Assembly (NCBI GenBank): GCA_900546485.1
Contig: URDK01000074.1
Coordinates: 1 to 14,603 of the forward strand
Origin: an uncultured Eubacteriales bacterium
GTDB taxonomy: Bacteria; Bacillota; Clostridia; Oscillospirales; Oscillospiraceae
Direction of reading: 5' to 3'
Length of the DNA: 14,603 nt
Below the pieces are notes generated by a model. That model was not told where the DNA came from and searched no databases. It was given only the letters and a program-made list of their open reading frames with translations. The translations under genes and the position numbers were made by a program. The stretch's first letter is position 1, and each line of letters starts with the position of its first letter. Positions 1 through 6,367 of the stretch are shown one piece after another.

Positions 1-7
1 CACCCCG

Positions 8-56
8 CCACCTTTGAAAAGGTGGACGAAACTTTCATTCGCGCGCGGAGCGCGCG
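8..56. repeat. Two adjacent hairpins, probable dispersed intergenic repeat
   Basis: Two perfect inverted repeats sit side by side downstream of clpB. The first has arms CCACCTTT (8-15) and AAAGGTGG (18-25) with a 2-base loop. The second has arms CGCGCGC (40-46) and GCGCGCG (50-56) with the loop GGA. Neither is followed by a T-run on either strand, so they do not look like simple terminators. I infer a dispersed intergenic repeat because the composition and paired hairpins resemble such elements in gut Clostridia, but only one copy is visible here, so repetition is unproven. Confidence 0.4.
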
Positions 57-66
57 GCGAAGGACG

Positions 67-99
67 CAAAAAATCCGGGGCCCCGCAGGGGGTCCCGGA
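67..99 (-). terminator. Intrinsic terminator of clpB
   Basis: Read on the minus strand just after the clpB stop, a GC-rich stem of about 11 bp (arms at 74-84 and 89-99, one G-U wobble, 4-base loop) is followed directly by six T residues. The stem begins 9 bases past the stop codon. This is a classical Rho-independent terminator and marks the end of the RHH-clpB operon. Confidence 0.9.
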
Positions 100-108
100 C
101 TTGTTTTA

Positions 109-2700
109 TTATTTCACGCGGCACACGAGGTCGCCGTTTTCGGCGTCGAGCACCAGCGTGGAGCCGGAAGCGAGGTCGCCGGAGAGCAGCTTCTTTGCTA
201 TCAGGGTCTCGGCCCCGGACTGCAGGCAGCGCCTCAGCGGGCGTGCGCCGTAGAGCGGGTCGTAGCCGCGCTCGATGATGAGGTCCTTCGCCGCGTCGGT
301 GAGCTCCAGCGAGAGCGTCTTGTCCGCAAGGCGGCTGCGCAGGCCCTCCACCATGATATCGATGATGCCGCGGAGATTCTCCTTCGTGAGTGGCTTGAAC
401 ATGATGATCTCGTCCAGCCTGTTGAGGAACTCGGGGCGGAACGCGCCCTTGAGCTCGTGCATGACCGCCGCCTGGGCGTCCTCGGAGATGCTGCCGTCAG
501 GGCCGATGCCCTCGAGCAGGTACTGGCTGCCCAGATTGCTCGTCAGGATGATTATCGTGTTCTTGAAGTCCACGGTGCGGCCCTGGCTGTCCGTTATGCG
601 GCCGTCATCAAGGATCTGCAGCAGGATGTTGAACACGTCCGGATGCGCCTTCTCGACCTCGTCGAAGAGCACGACGGAGTAGGGGTGACGGCGCACGGCC
701 TCGGTGAGCTGGCCGCCCTCGTCATAGCCGACGTATCCGGGAGGCGCGCCGATGAGACGCGAGACGGAGAACTTCTCCATATACTCGGTCATGTCGATGC
801 GCACCATGTTGCGCTCGTCGTCAAAGAGGCATTCGGCGAGGCTCTTGGCGAGCTCCGTCTTGCCGACACCGGTGGGGCCTAGGAAGAGGAAGCTGCCTAT
901 CGGCCTGTTCGGGTCGGAGATACCGGCGCGCGAGCGCTGAATGGCCTCGGTCACGAGGCGCACGGCCTCGTCCTGGCCGACGACGCGCTTGTGGATGACC
1001 TCGTCGAGATGCAGCAGCTTCTCGCGCTCACCCTCGACGAGCTTCGAGACAGGGATACCGGTCCACTTGGCGACAATACCGGCGATCTCCTCCTCGGTGA
1101 CCGTGTCGTGCACCAGCGTGTTTTCGCCGGAGCGCTTTTCAGCCCTGGCTTCGGCCTCGGCGAGCTTCTTTTCAAGCTCGGGCAGGTCGGAGTACTTGAG
1201 CCTCGCGGCCTTCTCGTATTCGAGCGCCATCTGCGCGGCCTCGATCTCGCCGTGGACGCGCTCTATGTCGCCCTTTATCTGCTTGACCTCGTCCACGCTG
1301 CCGCGCTCGGCCTCCCAGCGGGATTTCATGGCGTTGAATTTGTCCTTGAGCTCCGCAAGCTCGGCGGAGAGCTTCGCAAGACGATCCTTGGAGAGCTGGT
1401 CGTCCTCCTTCTTGAGGGCCATCTCCTCGATCTCAAGCTGCATGATCTTTCTGCGCAGGTCGTCCAGCTCACTGGGCATGGAGTCTATCTCCGTCCTTAT
1501 CATGGCGCAGGCCTCGTCCACGAGGTCTATGGCCTTGTCGGGCAGGAAACGGTCGGTTATATAGCGGTTCGACAGCGTCGCGGCGGCGACAAGCGCGTTG
1601 TCGTGGATGCGGACGCCGTGGAATATCTCATAGCGCTCCTTCAGGCCGCGGAGGATGCTTATCGTGTCCTCGACCGTCGGCTCGTTGACCATGACGGGCT
1701 GGAAACGGCGCTCCAGAGCCGCGTCCTTTTCGATGTACTTGCGGTACTCGTCCAGAGTCGTCGCGCCGATGCAGTGCAGCTCGCCGCGCGCCAGCATAGG
1801 CTTCAGGAGGTTGCCAGCGTCCATGCTGCCCTCGGTCTTGCCCGCACCGACTATGGTGTGCAGCTCATCTATGAACAGGATTATCCTGCCCTCGGAACGG
1901 CGTATCTCCTCCAGCACGGCCTTGAGCCTTTCCTCAAACTCGCCGCGGTACTTCGCACCTGCGATGAGCGCGCCCATGTCGAGCGAGAAAATGGTCTTGT
2001 CGCGCAGGCCCTCCGGCACGTCGCCGCGCACTATGCGCTGCGCAAGGCCCTCGGCGATGGCGGTCTTGCCGACACCGGGTTCGCCTATGAGCACGGGGTT
2101 GTTCTTGGTTTTGCGCGAGAGGATGCGGATGACATTCCTTATCTCCGTGTCGCGGCCTATGACGGGGTCGAGCTTCTGCTCGCGGGCGCGCTGCACAAGG
2201 TCGGTGCCGTATTTAGTCAGCGCGTCGTAGCTGTCCTCGGGGTTGTCGCTGGTGACGGGGCCGGTCTTGACCTTGGCGAGAGCCGTGTTGAAGGCCTCGC
2301 GCGTGACGCCGTGGTCGGAGAGTATCCGGCGCACAGCGGGACCGCCCTCGGAGAACATGCCGAGCATCAGGTGCTCGACGGAGACGTACTCGTCACCGAG
2401 CTTCTCAGCAGCCTTCTCGGCAAAGCGCAGCAGCTTGCTCGTCTCGGGGGAGGCATAGACCTCGCCGTTCCCGCCGGAGACCTTCGGCAGCTTCCTTATC
2501 TCCTCATCCAGCTCTCCCAGCATGGCGTCGCAGTCCGCGCCCATCTTGCCGAGCAGCGAGCCGATGAGCCCGCCGTCCTGGTCGATGAGGGCGTAGAGCA
2601 GGTGGGCAGGGGTGAGGTACTGGTTCTGGTTCTCCTGAGCCATCGCCTGTGCGGTATTTATGGTTTCAATGGTCTTTTGAGTGAATTTTTCAGCGTTCAT
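109..2700 (-). CDS. clpB: ATP-dependent chaperone ClpB (protein disaggregase)
   Basis: ClpB is a cytoplasmic AAA+ hexamer that works with DnaK to pull polypeptides out of stress aggregates. The 863-residue product has the full family architecture. There is a Clp N-domain (about 1-145), a first AAA module with Walker A GEPGVGKT (206-213), pore-loop YRGEFEE (from 251) and Walker B ILFIDE (274-279). A long middle coiled coil spans about 405-525. The second AAA module has Walker A GPTGVGKT (608-615), pore-loop GYVGYDE (654-660) and Walker B VVLFDE (675-680), and a D2-small C-terminal domain follows. The middle domain separates it from ClpC and ClpA. I chose the ATG at 2700 because AAAGGAAGG lies 8 bases upstream; an upstream in-frame GTG at 2709 overlaps that site. 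The gene lies 33 bases after the RHH gene stop, with no promoter or terminator between, so it is the second gene of that operon. No CIRCE or CtsR box was seen upstream of the operon. Confidence 0.97.
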   Translation of the reverse strand: MNAEKFTQKTIETINTAQAMAQENQNQYLTPAHLLYALIDQDGGLIGSLLGKMGADCDAMLGELDEEIRKLPKVSGGNGEVYASPETSKLLRFAEKAAEKLGDEYVSVEHLMLGMFSEGGPAVRRILSDHGVTREAFNTALAKVKTGPVTSDNPEDSYDALTKYGTDLVQRAREQKLDPVIGRDTEIRNVIRILSRKTKNNPVLIGEPGVGKTAIAEGLAQRIVRGDVPEGLRDKTIFSLDMGALIAGAKYRGEFEERLKAVLEEIRRSEGRIILFIDELHTIVGAGKTEGSMDAGNLLKPMLARGELHCIGATTLDEYRKYIEKDAALERRFQPVMVNEPTVEDTISILRGLKERYEIFHGVRIHDNALVAAATLSNRYITDRFLPDKAIDLVDEACAMIRTEIDSMPSELDDLRRKIMQLEIEEMALKKEDDQLSKDRLAKLSAELAELKDKFNAMKSRWEAERGSVDEVKQIKGDIERVHGEIEAAQMALEYEKAARLKYSDLPELEKKLAEAEARAEKRSGENTLVHDTVTEEEIAGIVAKWTGIPVSKLVEGEREKLLHLDEVIHKRVVGQDEAVRLVTEAIQRSRAGISDPNRPIGSFLFLGPTGVGKTELAKSLAECLFDDERNMVRIDMTEYMEKFSVSRLIGAPPGYVGYDEGGQLTEAVRRHPYSVVLFDEVEKAHPDVFNILLQILDDGRITDSQGRTVDFKNTIIILTSNLGSQYLLEGIGPDGSISEDAQAAVMHELKGAFRPEFLNRLDEIIMFKPLTKENLRGIIDIMVEGLRSRLADKTLSLELTDAAKDLIIERGYDPLYGARPLRRCLQSGAETLIAKKLLSGDLASGSTLVLDAENGDLVCRVK

Positions 2701-2708
2701 AAATTTCA

Positions 2709-2717
2709 CCTTCCTTT
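2709..2717 (-). promoter_or_regulatory. Ribosome binding site deciding the clpB start
   Basis: On the minus strand AAAGGAAGG ends 8 bases before the ATG at 2700. A possible GTG start at 2709 would sit on the last base of this site, so it cannot use it. The site therefore favours the shorter protein beginning MNAEKF, which is also the usual start of ClpB. Confidence 0.75.
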
Positions 2718-2733
2718 AGGTGAGTAAATTGCC

Positions 2734-3384
2734 TCAGATGAGTATTTTGCGCCGTCCGAGGTCGGCATAGTACTCGGCCTCCACCGTCCGCGCGTCGGCG
2801 CGGCCGCTGAGGTAGGCCTTCATGAGCCGGTCAAAGAGCTTGATGTACTCCGAGAGCGCCTCGGCGACGTCCTCGGCCGTGCAGTCCCGGCCGCGCGGCA
2901 CGGCTATGCTCCGGACGAACTTGCCGTCGTAGAGCGCGTAGTCCAGGCTCTCAGACAGCTGAGGGGCAAGAAACTTGTCCTCGACGTACTTCCAGATGCG
3001 GAAGAAGTTCGTCATCGCCTCGATGAGCGCCGCCGACTGGGTGCGGAACACCACGCTCAGCTCGCCGAGCGAACCCTCGCCCGAGCGGAAGAGCTGGACC
3101 TCGTATTTCACAGTGGGTCGGTACTTGTACTCGAGGCTGGACTTGAGCGACATGGTCAGAGCGTTGGGCGCGAAGAAGGGCACCAGGTCCCTCGAGGGCG
3201 CCAGCATCTGTTCCACAGCCCGGAATATATCGTTTATCCTCCGTTCCGGAGTGGTCACGGAGACGTAATCCGCCAGTATCTGATTTATGAGATTGGAGCG
3301 GTTCGTCCCCAGTCTGTGCGCCAGAGCGTCTACCTCGCGCACGACTTCCTCCGAGAGCATGAGGCTGTAAAGTGTCTTTTTCAT
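2734..3384 (-). CDS. Ribbon-helix-helix N-terminal protein, first gene of clpB operon
   Basis: I do not recognise this 216-residue protein as a whole. Its first 42 residues fit a CopG/Arc-type ribbon-helix-helix fold: a short polar beta strand (KKTLYSLML, 2-10), a helix (SEEVVREVDALAHRLG, 11-26), the N-capping turn TNRS, then a second helix ending near 42. Residues 50-216 form a longer alpha/beta domain with no motif I can name; it is soluble, with no signal peptide or membrane segment. Classical CopG repressors are only about 45-60 residues, so this one carries an extra effector or oligomerisation domain. The ATG at 3384 has GGAAAGG ten bases upstream. It lies directly behind a strong promoter and heads the operon with clpB, which suggests DNA binding and possibly autoregulation or stress control. 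Function beyond probable DNA binding is inference. Confidence 0.8.
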   Translation of the reverse strand: MKKTLYSLMLSEEVVREVDALAHRLGTNRSNLINQILADYVSVTTPERRINDIFRAVEQMLAPSRDLVPFFAPNALTMSLKSSLEYKYRPTVKYEVQLFRSGEGSLGELSVVFRTQSAALIEAMTNFFRIWKYVEDKFLAPQLSESLDYALYDGKFVRSIAVPRGRDCTAEDVAEALSEYIKLFDRLMKAYLSGRADARTVEAEYYADLGRRKILI

Positions 3385-3416
3385 GCATGCACCGCCTTTC
3401 CTTCCTTTACGCGGAT

Positions 3417-3445
3417 ATCATACACCCGTATATCAAAATTGTCAA
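3417..3445 (-). promoter_or_regulatory. Sigma-A type promoter of the RHH-clpB operon
   Basis: On the minus strand TTGACA (3445-3440) and TATGAT (3422-3417) are separated by exactly 17 bases, close to the housekeeping consensus. Transcription would start near 3410, giving a leader of about 26 bases before the ATG at 3384. No CIRCE inverted repeat and no tandem GGTCAAA CtsR box is visible here. An imperfect dyad formed by GATAT/ATAC and GTATATC overlaps the -10 and the spacer and could be an operator. Confidence 0.85.
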
Positions 3446-3454
3446 GAGTATTAT

Positions 3455-3479
3455 ATAAATAATATCGCAAATTATTTAT
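3455..3479. promoter_or_regulatory. AT-only dyad upstream of the RHH-clpB promoter (candidate operator or UP element)
   Basis: Perfect 9-base arms ATAAATAAT (3455-3463) and ATTATTTAT (3471-3479) flank a 7-base centre. The dyad ends 9 bases upstream of the -35 box. Position and composition fit either an RNA polymerase alpha-subunit UP element or a binding site for a dimeric regulator such as the RHH protein encoded next to it. The symmetry is directly visible; the role is inferred. Confidence 0.45.
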
Positions 3480-3506
3480 TGGCAAGCACAAATGAGGTCC
3501 AAGGGC

Positions 3507-3532
3507 AAAAAAAATAACGCCCCATTGGGCGT
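3507..3532 (-). terminator. Second tandem terminator of the small minus-strand unit
   Basis: On the minus strand a hairpin with arms ACGCCC (plus-strand 3517-3522) and GGGCGT (3527-3532), loop of four bases, is followed by TA and then eight T residues. It lies downstream of the long TCTGACCCCTG hairpin and upstream of the RHH-clpB promoter region, so it would stop minus-strand transcripts coming from the 3600-3930 region. Confidence 0.75.
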
Positions 3533-3542
3533 GAAAGGGCAT

Positions 3543-3611
3543 AAAAAAGCATCTGACCCCTGTTTTCTATCCTTGAGCTTGCTCTCAGAATCAAAGACAG
3601 GGGTCAGACGC
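3543..3611 (-). terminator. Long TCTGACCCCTG hairpin with T-run (terminator or mobile-element end)
   Basis: The arms TCTGACCCCTGT (3552-3563) and ACAGGGGTCAGA (3597-3608) pair perfectly over 12 bases; the stem extends inward by three further pairs and outward through GC/GC after one mismatch. The loop holds a smaller hairpin, GAGC-AA-GCTC. On the minus strand the structure is followed by six T residues (3548-3543), so it can act as an intrinsic terminator. Palindromes of the GGGGTCAGAC type are also typical of REP-like elements moved by IS200/RAYT transposases, so it may be the end of a mobile element. Both readings are compatible. Confidence 0.6.
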
Positions 3612-3632
3612 GGTGATTCTTGGTATCTAACA

Positions 3633-3824
3633 TCAATTTAACCTCTCTTTCTGCAGATTTCGGAAAAATCCGAGCCTTTGGCGTGCCGTGAGCTGCTGTT
3701 TCAATTCCGTCTGGTATGCCTCAAATGCTTCTATCAATTTCAGTTTTCCAGCTTGTATTTTGCCTTTTGCTTCAAATTGATTTCTCAGCGCTTTTATCAA
3801 AGCTGTGTTGGCATCCGCGGTAGA
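3633..3824 (-). pseudogene. 63-codon open remnant, likely C-terminal end of a lost gene
   Basis: This open frame on the minus strand has no credible start codon; it begins directly after an in-frame TGA at 3827-3825. It encodes a lysine- and glutamine-rich helical sequence (for example AFEAYQTELKQQL and RLGFFRNLQKERLN) that looks like the tail of a real protein rather than random translation. Its AT-rich composition differs from the neighbouring GC-rich genes. Its TGA overlaps an ATG (TGATG) that opens a second frame, MLDTKNHRV, which ends after nine residues inside the long hairpin. That arrangement suggests two translationally coupled genes of which only the junction remains. The family is not recognised; a transposon origin is possible but unproven. 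Confidence 0.35.
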
Positions 3825-3937
3825 TCAAAGATGGATATACTTCATATATCAAATGTGCAGCCCGGCTCACCGAGGGGGTCGGCGTTCCGATCAGACAAGG
3901 CCTTGGGCTTTTGCCTCTGCCTTTATCCTTTAGCTAT

Positions 3938-3966
3938 AATATACTACTGGCGCAGCATAAAGTCAA
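3938..3966 (-). promoter_or_regulatory. Sigma-A type promoter of an orphan minus-strand unit
   Basis: On the minus strand TTGACT (3966-3961) and TATATT (3943-3938) are spaced by exactly 17 bases. Transcription should start near 3931. No annotated gene start follows, so the promoter serves the candidate small transcript. The match is as good as those of the two operon promoters in this window, which argues against chance even in AT-rich DNA. Confidence 0.7.
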
Positions 3967-3981
3967 CAGATAATATACTTG

Positions 3982-4010
3982 TTTCACAAATTTGTAACAA
4001 ATTCACGAAA
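3982..4010. promoter_or_regulatory. 29-bp dyad upstream of the orphan promoter (candidate operator)
   Basis: A symmetric element is centred on 3996. Inner arms AATTTGT (3989-3995) and ACAAATT (3997-4003) are perfect, and outer arms TTTC (3982-3985) and GAAA (4007-4010) also pair, giving 11 of 14 symmetric positions. Its near edge lies 15 bases upstream of the -35 box of the orphan promoter, a position typical of activator sites. The factor is unknown. Confidence 0.4.
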
Positions 4011-4076
4011 ATTAACAGGTCATCGGGTTTGGTGTTTACAGGCCCTGTTCCGCTGTGATAAAATTAAAAAGTGGGA

Positions 4077-4110
4077 GCAAAAAAGGACCTGCCTTGCGGC
4101 GGGTCCTTTC
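4077..4110 (-). terminator. Intrinsic terminator of the moxR-VWA-ppa operon
   Basis: On the minus strand the stem GGACCCGCC / GGCAGGTCC (one G-U wobble, 4-base loop; plus-strand arms 4085-4093 and 4098-4106) is followed by a run of six T residues. Flanking AAA/TTT pairs can lengthen the stem. It starts 13 bases past the ppa stop codon. Confidence 0.9.
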
Positions 4111-4122
4111 CCTTTTGTGGCT

Positions 4123-4656
4123 TCACTTGCAGAAGCTGTTGATGTAGTTGTCAATGCAGTGCTCGATTATCTCCACCGCGGCTTCGCGGCCCTGGACCTC
4201 GTCCACTACGGTCTCCTTGACCTCGAGGGTCTTGTAGACGGAGAAGAAGTGGCGCATCTCCTCAAAGGTGTGGCTGGGGAGCTGGCATATGTCGTCGTAC
4301 ATATTGTAGTTCGGGTCGTCCTTACATACGGCGATTATCTTCTCGTCCATCTTGCCGCTGTCCTTCATGGCGATGACGCCTATGGGGCGGCAGCGCACCA
4401 GGGTCATGGGCTCTATTGCCTCGGAGCAGATGACCAGCACGTCCAGCGGGTCGCCGTCGTCGCCGTAGGTGCGGGGGATGAAGCCGTAGTTCGCCGGGTA
4501 ATGCGTCGCCGTGTACAGGATGCGGTCGAGTATGATAAGCCCGGTCTCCTTGTCGAGCTCGTACTTTTTCTTGCTGCCCTTGGTTATCTCGATAACAGCG
4601 ATGAATTCCTCGGGCCTTATGCGCTTGGGGTCGATATCGTGCCAGATGTTGGACAT
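4123..4656 (-). CDS. ppa: Inorganic pyrophosphatase, family I
   Basis: This soluble Mg-dependent enzyme hydrolyses pyrophosphate to two phosphates in the cytoplasm and so drives biosynthetic reactions that release pyrophosphate. The 177-residue length is normal for bacterial family I enzymes. The active-site signature DGDPLDVLV contains the three metal-binding aspartates (D67, D69, D72), and the conserved K30, Y-rich stretch THYPANYGFIP (51-61) and late K/Y-containing segment FFSVYKTLE are also present. It is not the family II (DHH) type often found in Firmicutes. AGGAGG lies 6 bases before the ATG and overlaps the stop codon of the upstream VWA gene, only 10 bases away. It is therefore the last gene of the moxR-VWA-ppa operon and probably translationally coupled. 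A terminator follows. Confidence 0.96.
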   Translation of the reverse strand: MSNIWHDIDPKRIRPEEFIAVIEITKGSKKKYELDKETGLIILDRILYTATHYPANYGFIPRTYGDDGDPLDVLVICSEAIEPMTLVRCRPIGVIAMKDSGKMDEKIIAVCKDDPNYNMYDDICQLPSHTFEEMRHFFSVYKTLEVKETVVDEVQGREAAVEIIEHCIDNYINSFCK

Positions 4657-4666
4657 GGTTTTCCTC

Positions 4667-6367
4667 CTACATATTTCCTATGAGCTGTACCACAACGCCG
4701 CCCACGGCGTCGGCAAACTGCTCGATTGAACGTATTCTTACAAGGTCACGGCCGTAGATGCGCCGTGCAGACGGCAGATCGTCGTCCTCGCCGGTGAAGA
4801 TGCACATGACGGAGATGCCCTCGCGCCGGAGCTTTTCCACCTCGGCGGCGGAATCGAGCACGCCGGGCTGGCCGCGGTAGAGCTCCTGTCGGCCTGTCTC
4901 CTGTACGAGAAGCTTGCGGTCGTCGTTCGGGCTTGCGTCGGAGAGTATCATCAAAAGCCGCCGCTCGCAGTGGCTGGAGCGCATCAGCCAGCCGGCGGCG
5001 CGGAAGGCGAGGCCGTCGCGGTTCCAGCCCGCGGCGCAGTAGTCGAAAATGGCCTCGTTCTTACTCGTCTCCTCGTAGTCGCGATAGAGCCGGAGCACGG
5101 TGCAGCCATTGAGCGTGCAGAACGAGTACACGCGCGTGGGTATGCCGCAGCGGGTGAGGCTCTCGGCTATCATGTACGCCTGTGTCGAGACGCTCTCCTG
5201 GCGCTCTATCTGCGAGGCGGAGGCGTCGAGCAAAATGTCCACGGAGAGCTCCGTGTCGTTCCCGCGTTCGGGGCGCGTGAACACGCTCTCGTCGCCCAGC
5301 GCCACGCCGCGCCAGACCTTCTCCGGCGCAAGGGAGCCAGCGCGGGCCTTTATCCTCGCGTCGTCAAGGTGAACCAGCATGCAGTTGCGTATCTTCTCCG
5401 AAAGCCGCGCTATCGTGAGGCGGTTGCGGACCAGATCGTCCGTGAAGTACTTGCGGTTGAGCTCCGACTGACGCTTTGCCGCGCTGCGCTGGACTATGGC
5501 CTCGCGGTTGTTGCGCTCAAGCGGTTTCATCTCGCCGCGCGTGAAGTGCAGTATGCTGTCCCAGTGCGTGCCTGAGCAGAGCCGCTCTTCTATGCGCTTG
5601 AGCTCGCCGGGGGCGTACATCGAGACGCCGAAGCAGTCTGCGACGTACTCGCGCATCTCGGTCTCGCTCCGCTCGCCCACGAGGCGTTCTTTCACGCGCT
5701 TCGCCTGCTTGCCGGTGCCCTCCTCCTCGTTGCGCACCGCGGCACCTATGCCGCCGCGGCGACGGCGGAGGAAGTTTATCAGTGTGGGAAGCCCGCCGCC
5801 CCGGCCGGCCGAGGTCGTCGCGACGAACATGTAATACTCGCGCAGCACCGCGCGGATGGCCTGCACCACCTCGTCGGTCGAAAGCTCCGGAGAGAGCTCC
5901 AGAGCGTCGAGTATCTTCCTGTCCCGCTCCGGCATCTCCGGCTCCATGCCGAGCGCGCGCTCATAGTGCTCGAGCTTGATGCGATAGGCCTCGTCAAGCT
6001 CGCGCGCGCCGCCCTTGCGCTTTGCCTCGGTCTCTATGCGCTGAGCGTAGGCGAGACGCAGCTCCCTGAGTGCGGGACGCTCCGACGCCGCGCGCTCAAA
6101 GGCGCAGTTTTCGAGCGCGACCCAGGCAAGCTCCTCGAACTCGTCCCCCTTTGGCGTGCGGACGAAGCTGTCGAGCACTTCCTTTATCTTGGGGAAGTCG
6201 TAGTACTTGTAGACCGCGCCGATTATGCTGTTCATGTAGATGTCCGCAAAGCCCTCAGTGTCATAGGCGCGGACCACCGGGGCGAGGGAGTAGTCCCTCG
6301 CCGAGTTCCATATCAGGTTTGTCGCCCGGCGCTCCTGGCGCTCGGCCTCACGCTGGCTGAGCTGCAT
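4667..6367 (-). CDS. VWA-domain protein, partner of MoxR ATPase (CobT/NorD-like)
   Basis: The C-terminal third is a von Willebrand A domain with a metal-ion-dependent adhesion site: DASAS (about 381-385), NRDG (about 449-452) and SDASPND (about 476-482). The first two thirds are helical, highly charged and arginine-rich, without a motif I can name. No signal peptide or membrane segment is seen, so it is cytoplasmic. VWA proteins of this build, including CobT and NorD, act as substrate adaptors for MoxR-family AAA+ ATPases in metal insertion or enzyme maturation. Here the ATPase gene is immediately upstream and overlaps: the ATPase stop and this ATG share the string TGATG. A GTG one codon upstream (6370) is an alternative start giving 567 residues. 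No CobN or chelatase large subunit is nearby, so a role in cobalamin synthesis is not supported. The client is unknown. Confidence 0.87.
   Translation of the reverse strand: MQLSQREAERQERRATNLIWNSARDYSLAPVVRAYDTEGFADIYMNSIIGAVYKYYDFPKIKEVLDSFVRTPKGDEFEELAWVALENCAFERAASERPALRELRLAYAQRIETEAKRKGGARELDEAYRIKLEHYERALGMEPEMPERDRKILDALELSPELSTDEVVQAIRAVLREYYMFVATTSAGRGGGLPTLINFLRRRRGGIGAAVRNEEEGTGKQAKRVKERLVGERSETEMREYVADCFGVSMYAPGELKRIEERLCSGTHWDSILHFTRGEMKPLERNNREAIVQRSAAKRQSELNRKYFTDDLVRNRLTIARLSEKIRNCMLVHLDDARIKARAGSLAPEKVWRGVALGDESVFTRPERGNDTELSVDILLDASASQIERQESVSTQAYMIAESLTRCGIPTRVYSFCTLNGCTVLRLYRDYEETSKNEAIFDYCAAGWNRDGLAFRAAGWLMRSSHCERRLLMILSDASPNDDRKLLVQETGRQELYRGQPGVLDSAAEVEKLRREGISVMCIFTGEDDDLPSARRIYGRDLVRIRSIEQFADAVGGVVVQLIGNM

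Larger units (their letters stand above)
3505..3937 (-). ncRNA. Candidate small transcript of about 390-425 nt between its own promoter and two terminators
   Basis: A strong promoter (3938-3966) and two intrinsic terminators (3543-3611 and 3507-3532) bracket this minus-strand stretch, yet it contains no full gene. The 5' part (about 3930-3845) is rich in short self-complementary pieces such as GGC-AAAA-GCC and AAGGCCTT, as in structured leaders. I could not match it to tmRNA, RNase P, SRP RNA or a riboswitch class I know. It could be a regulatory RNA, a leader left from a deleted gene, or a decayed mobile element transcript. Confidence 0.35.

Noticed and set aside
991..2727. 578-codon plus-strand open frame antisense to clpB
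   Set aside because: A long mirror frame caused by GC-rich codon use in clpB; no start signals and no recognisable domain, while the minus frame is unmistakable ClpB.
3385..3480. CIRCE or CtsR heat-shock operator for clpB
   Set aside because: Neither TTAGCACTC-N9-GAGTGCTAA nor the tandem GGTCAAA pattern is present.
3678..4058. 126-codon plus-strand open frame in the AT-rich gap
   Set aside because: It has no ribosome site, runs antisense through the minus-strand promoter, and its translation shows no domain or plausible protein character; it crosses repeated stretches of low-complexity AT-rich DNA.
4035..4064. Plus-strand promoter-like TTTACA-18-TAAAAT
   Set aside because: It points into the ppa terminator and then antisense into ppa; nothing downstream on the plus strand could use it.
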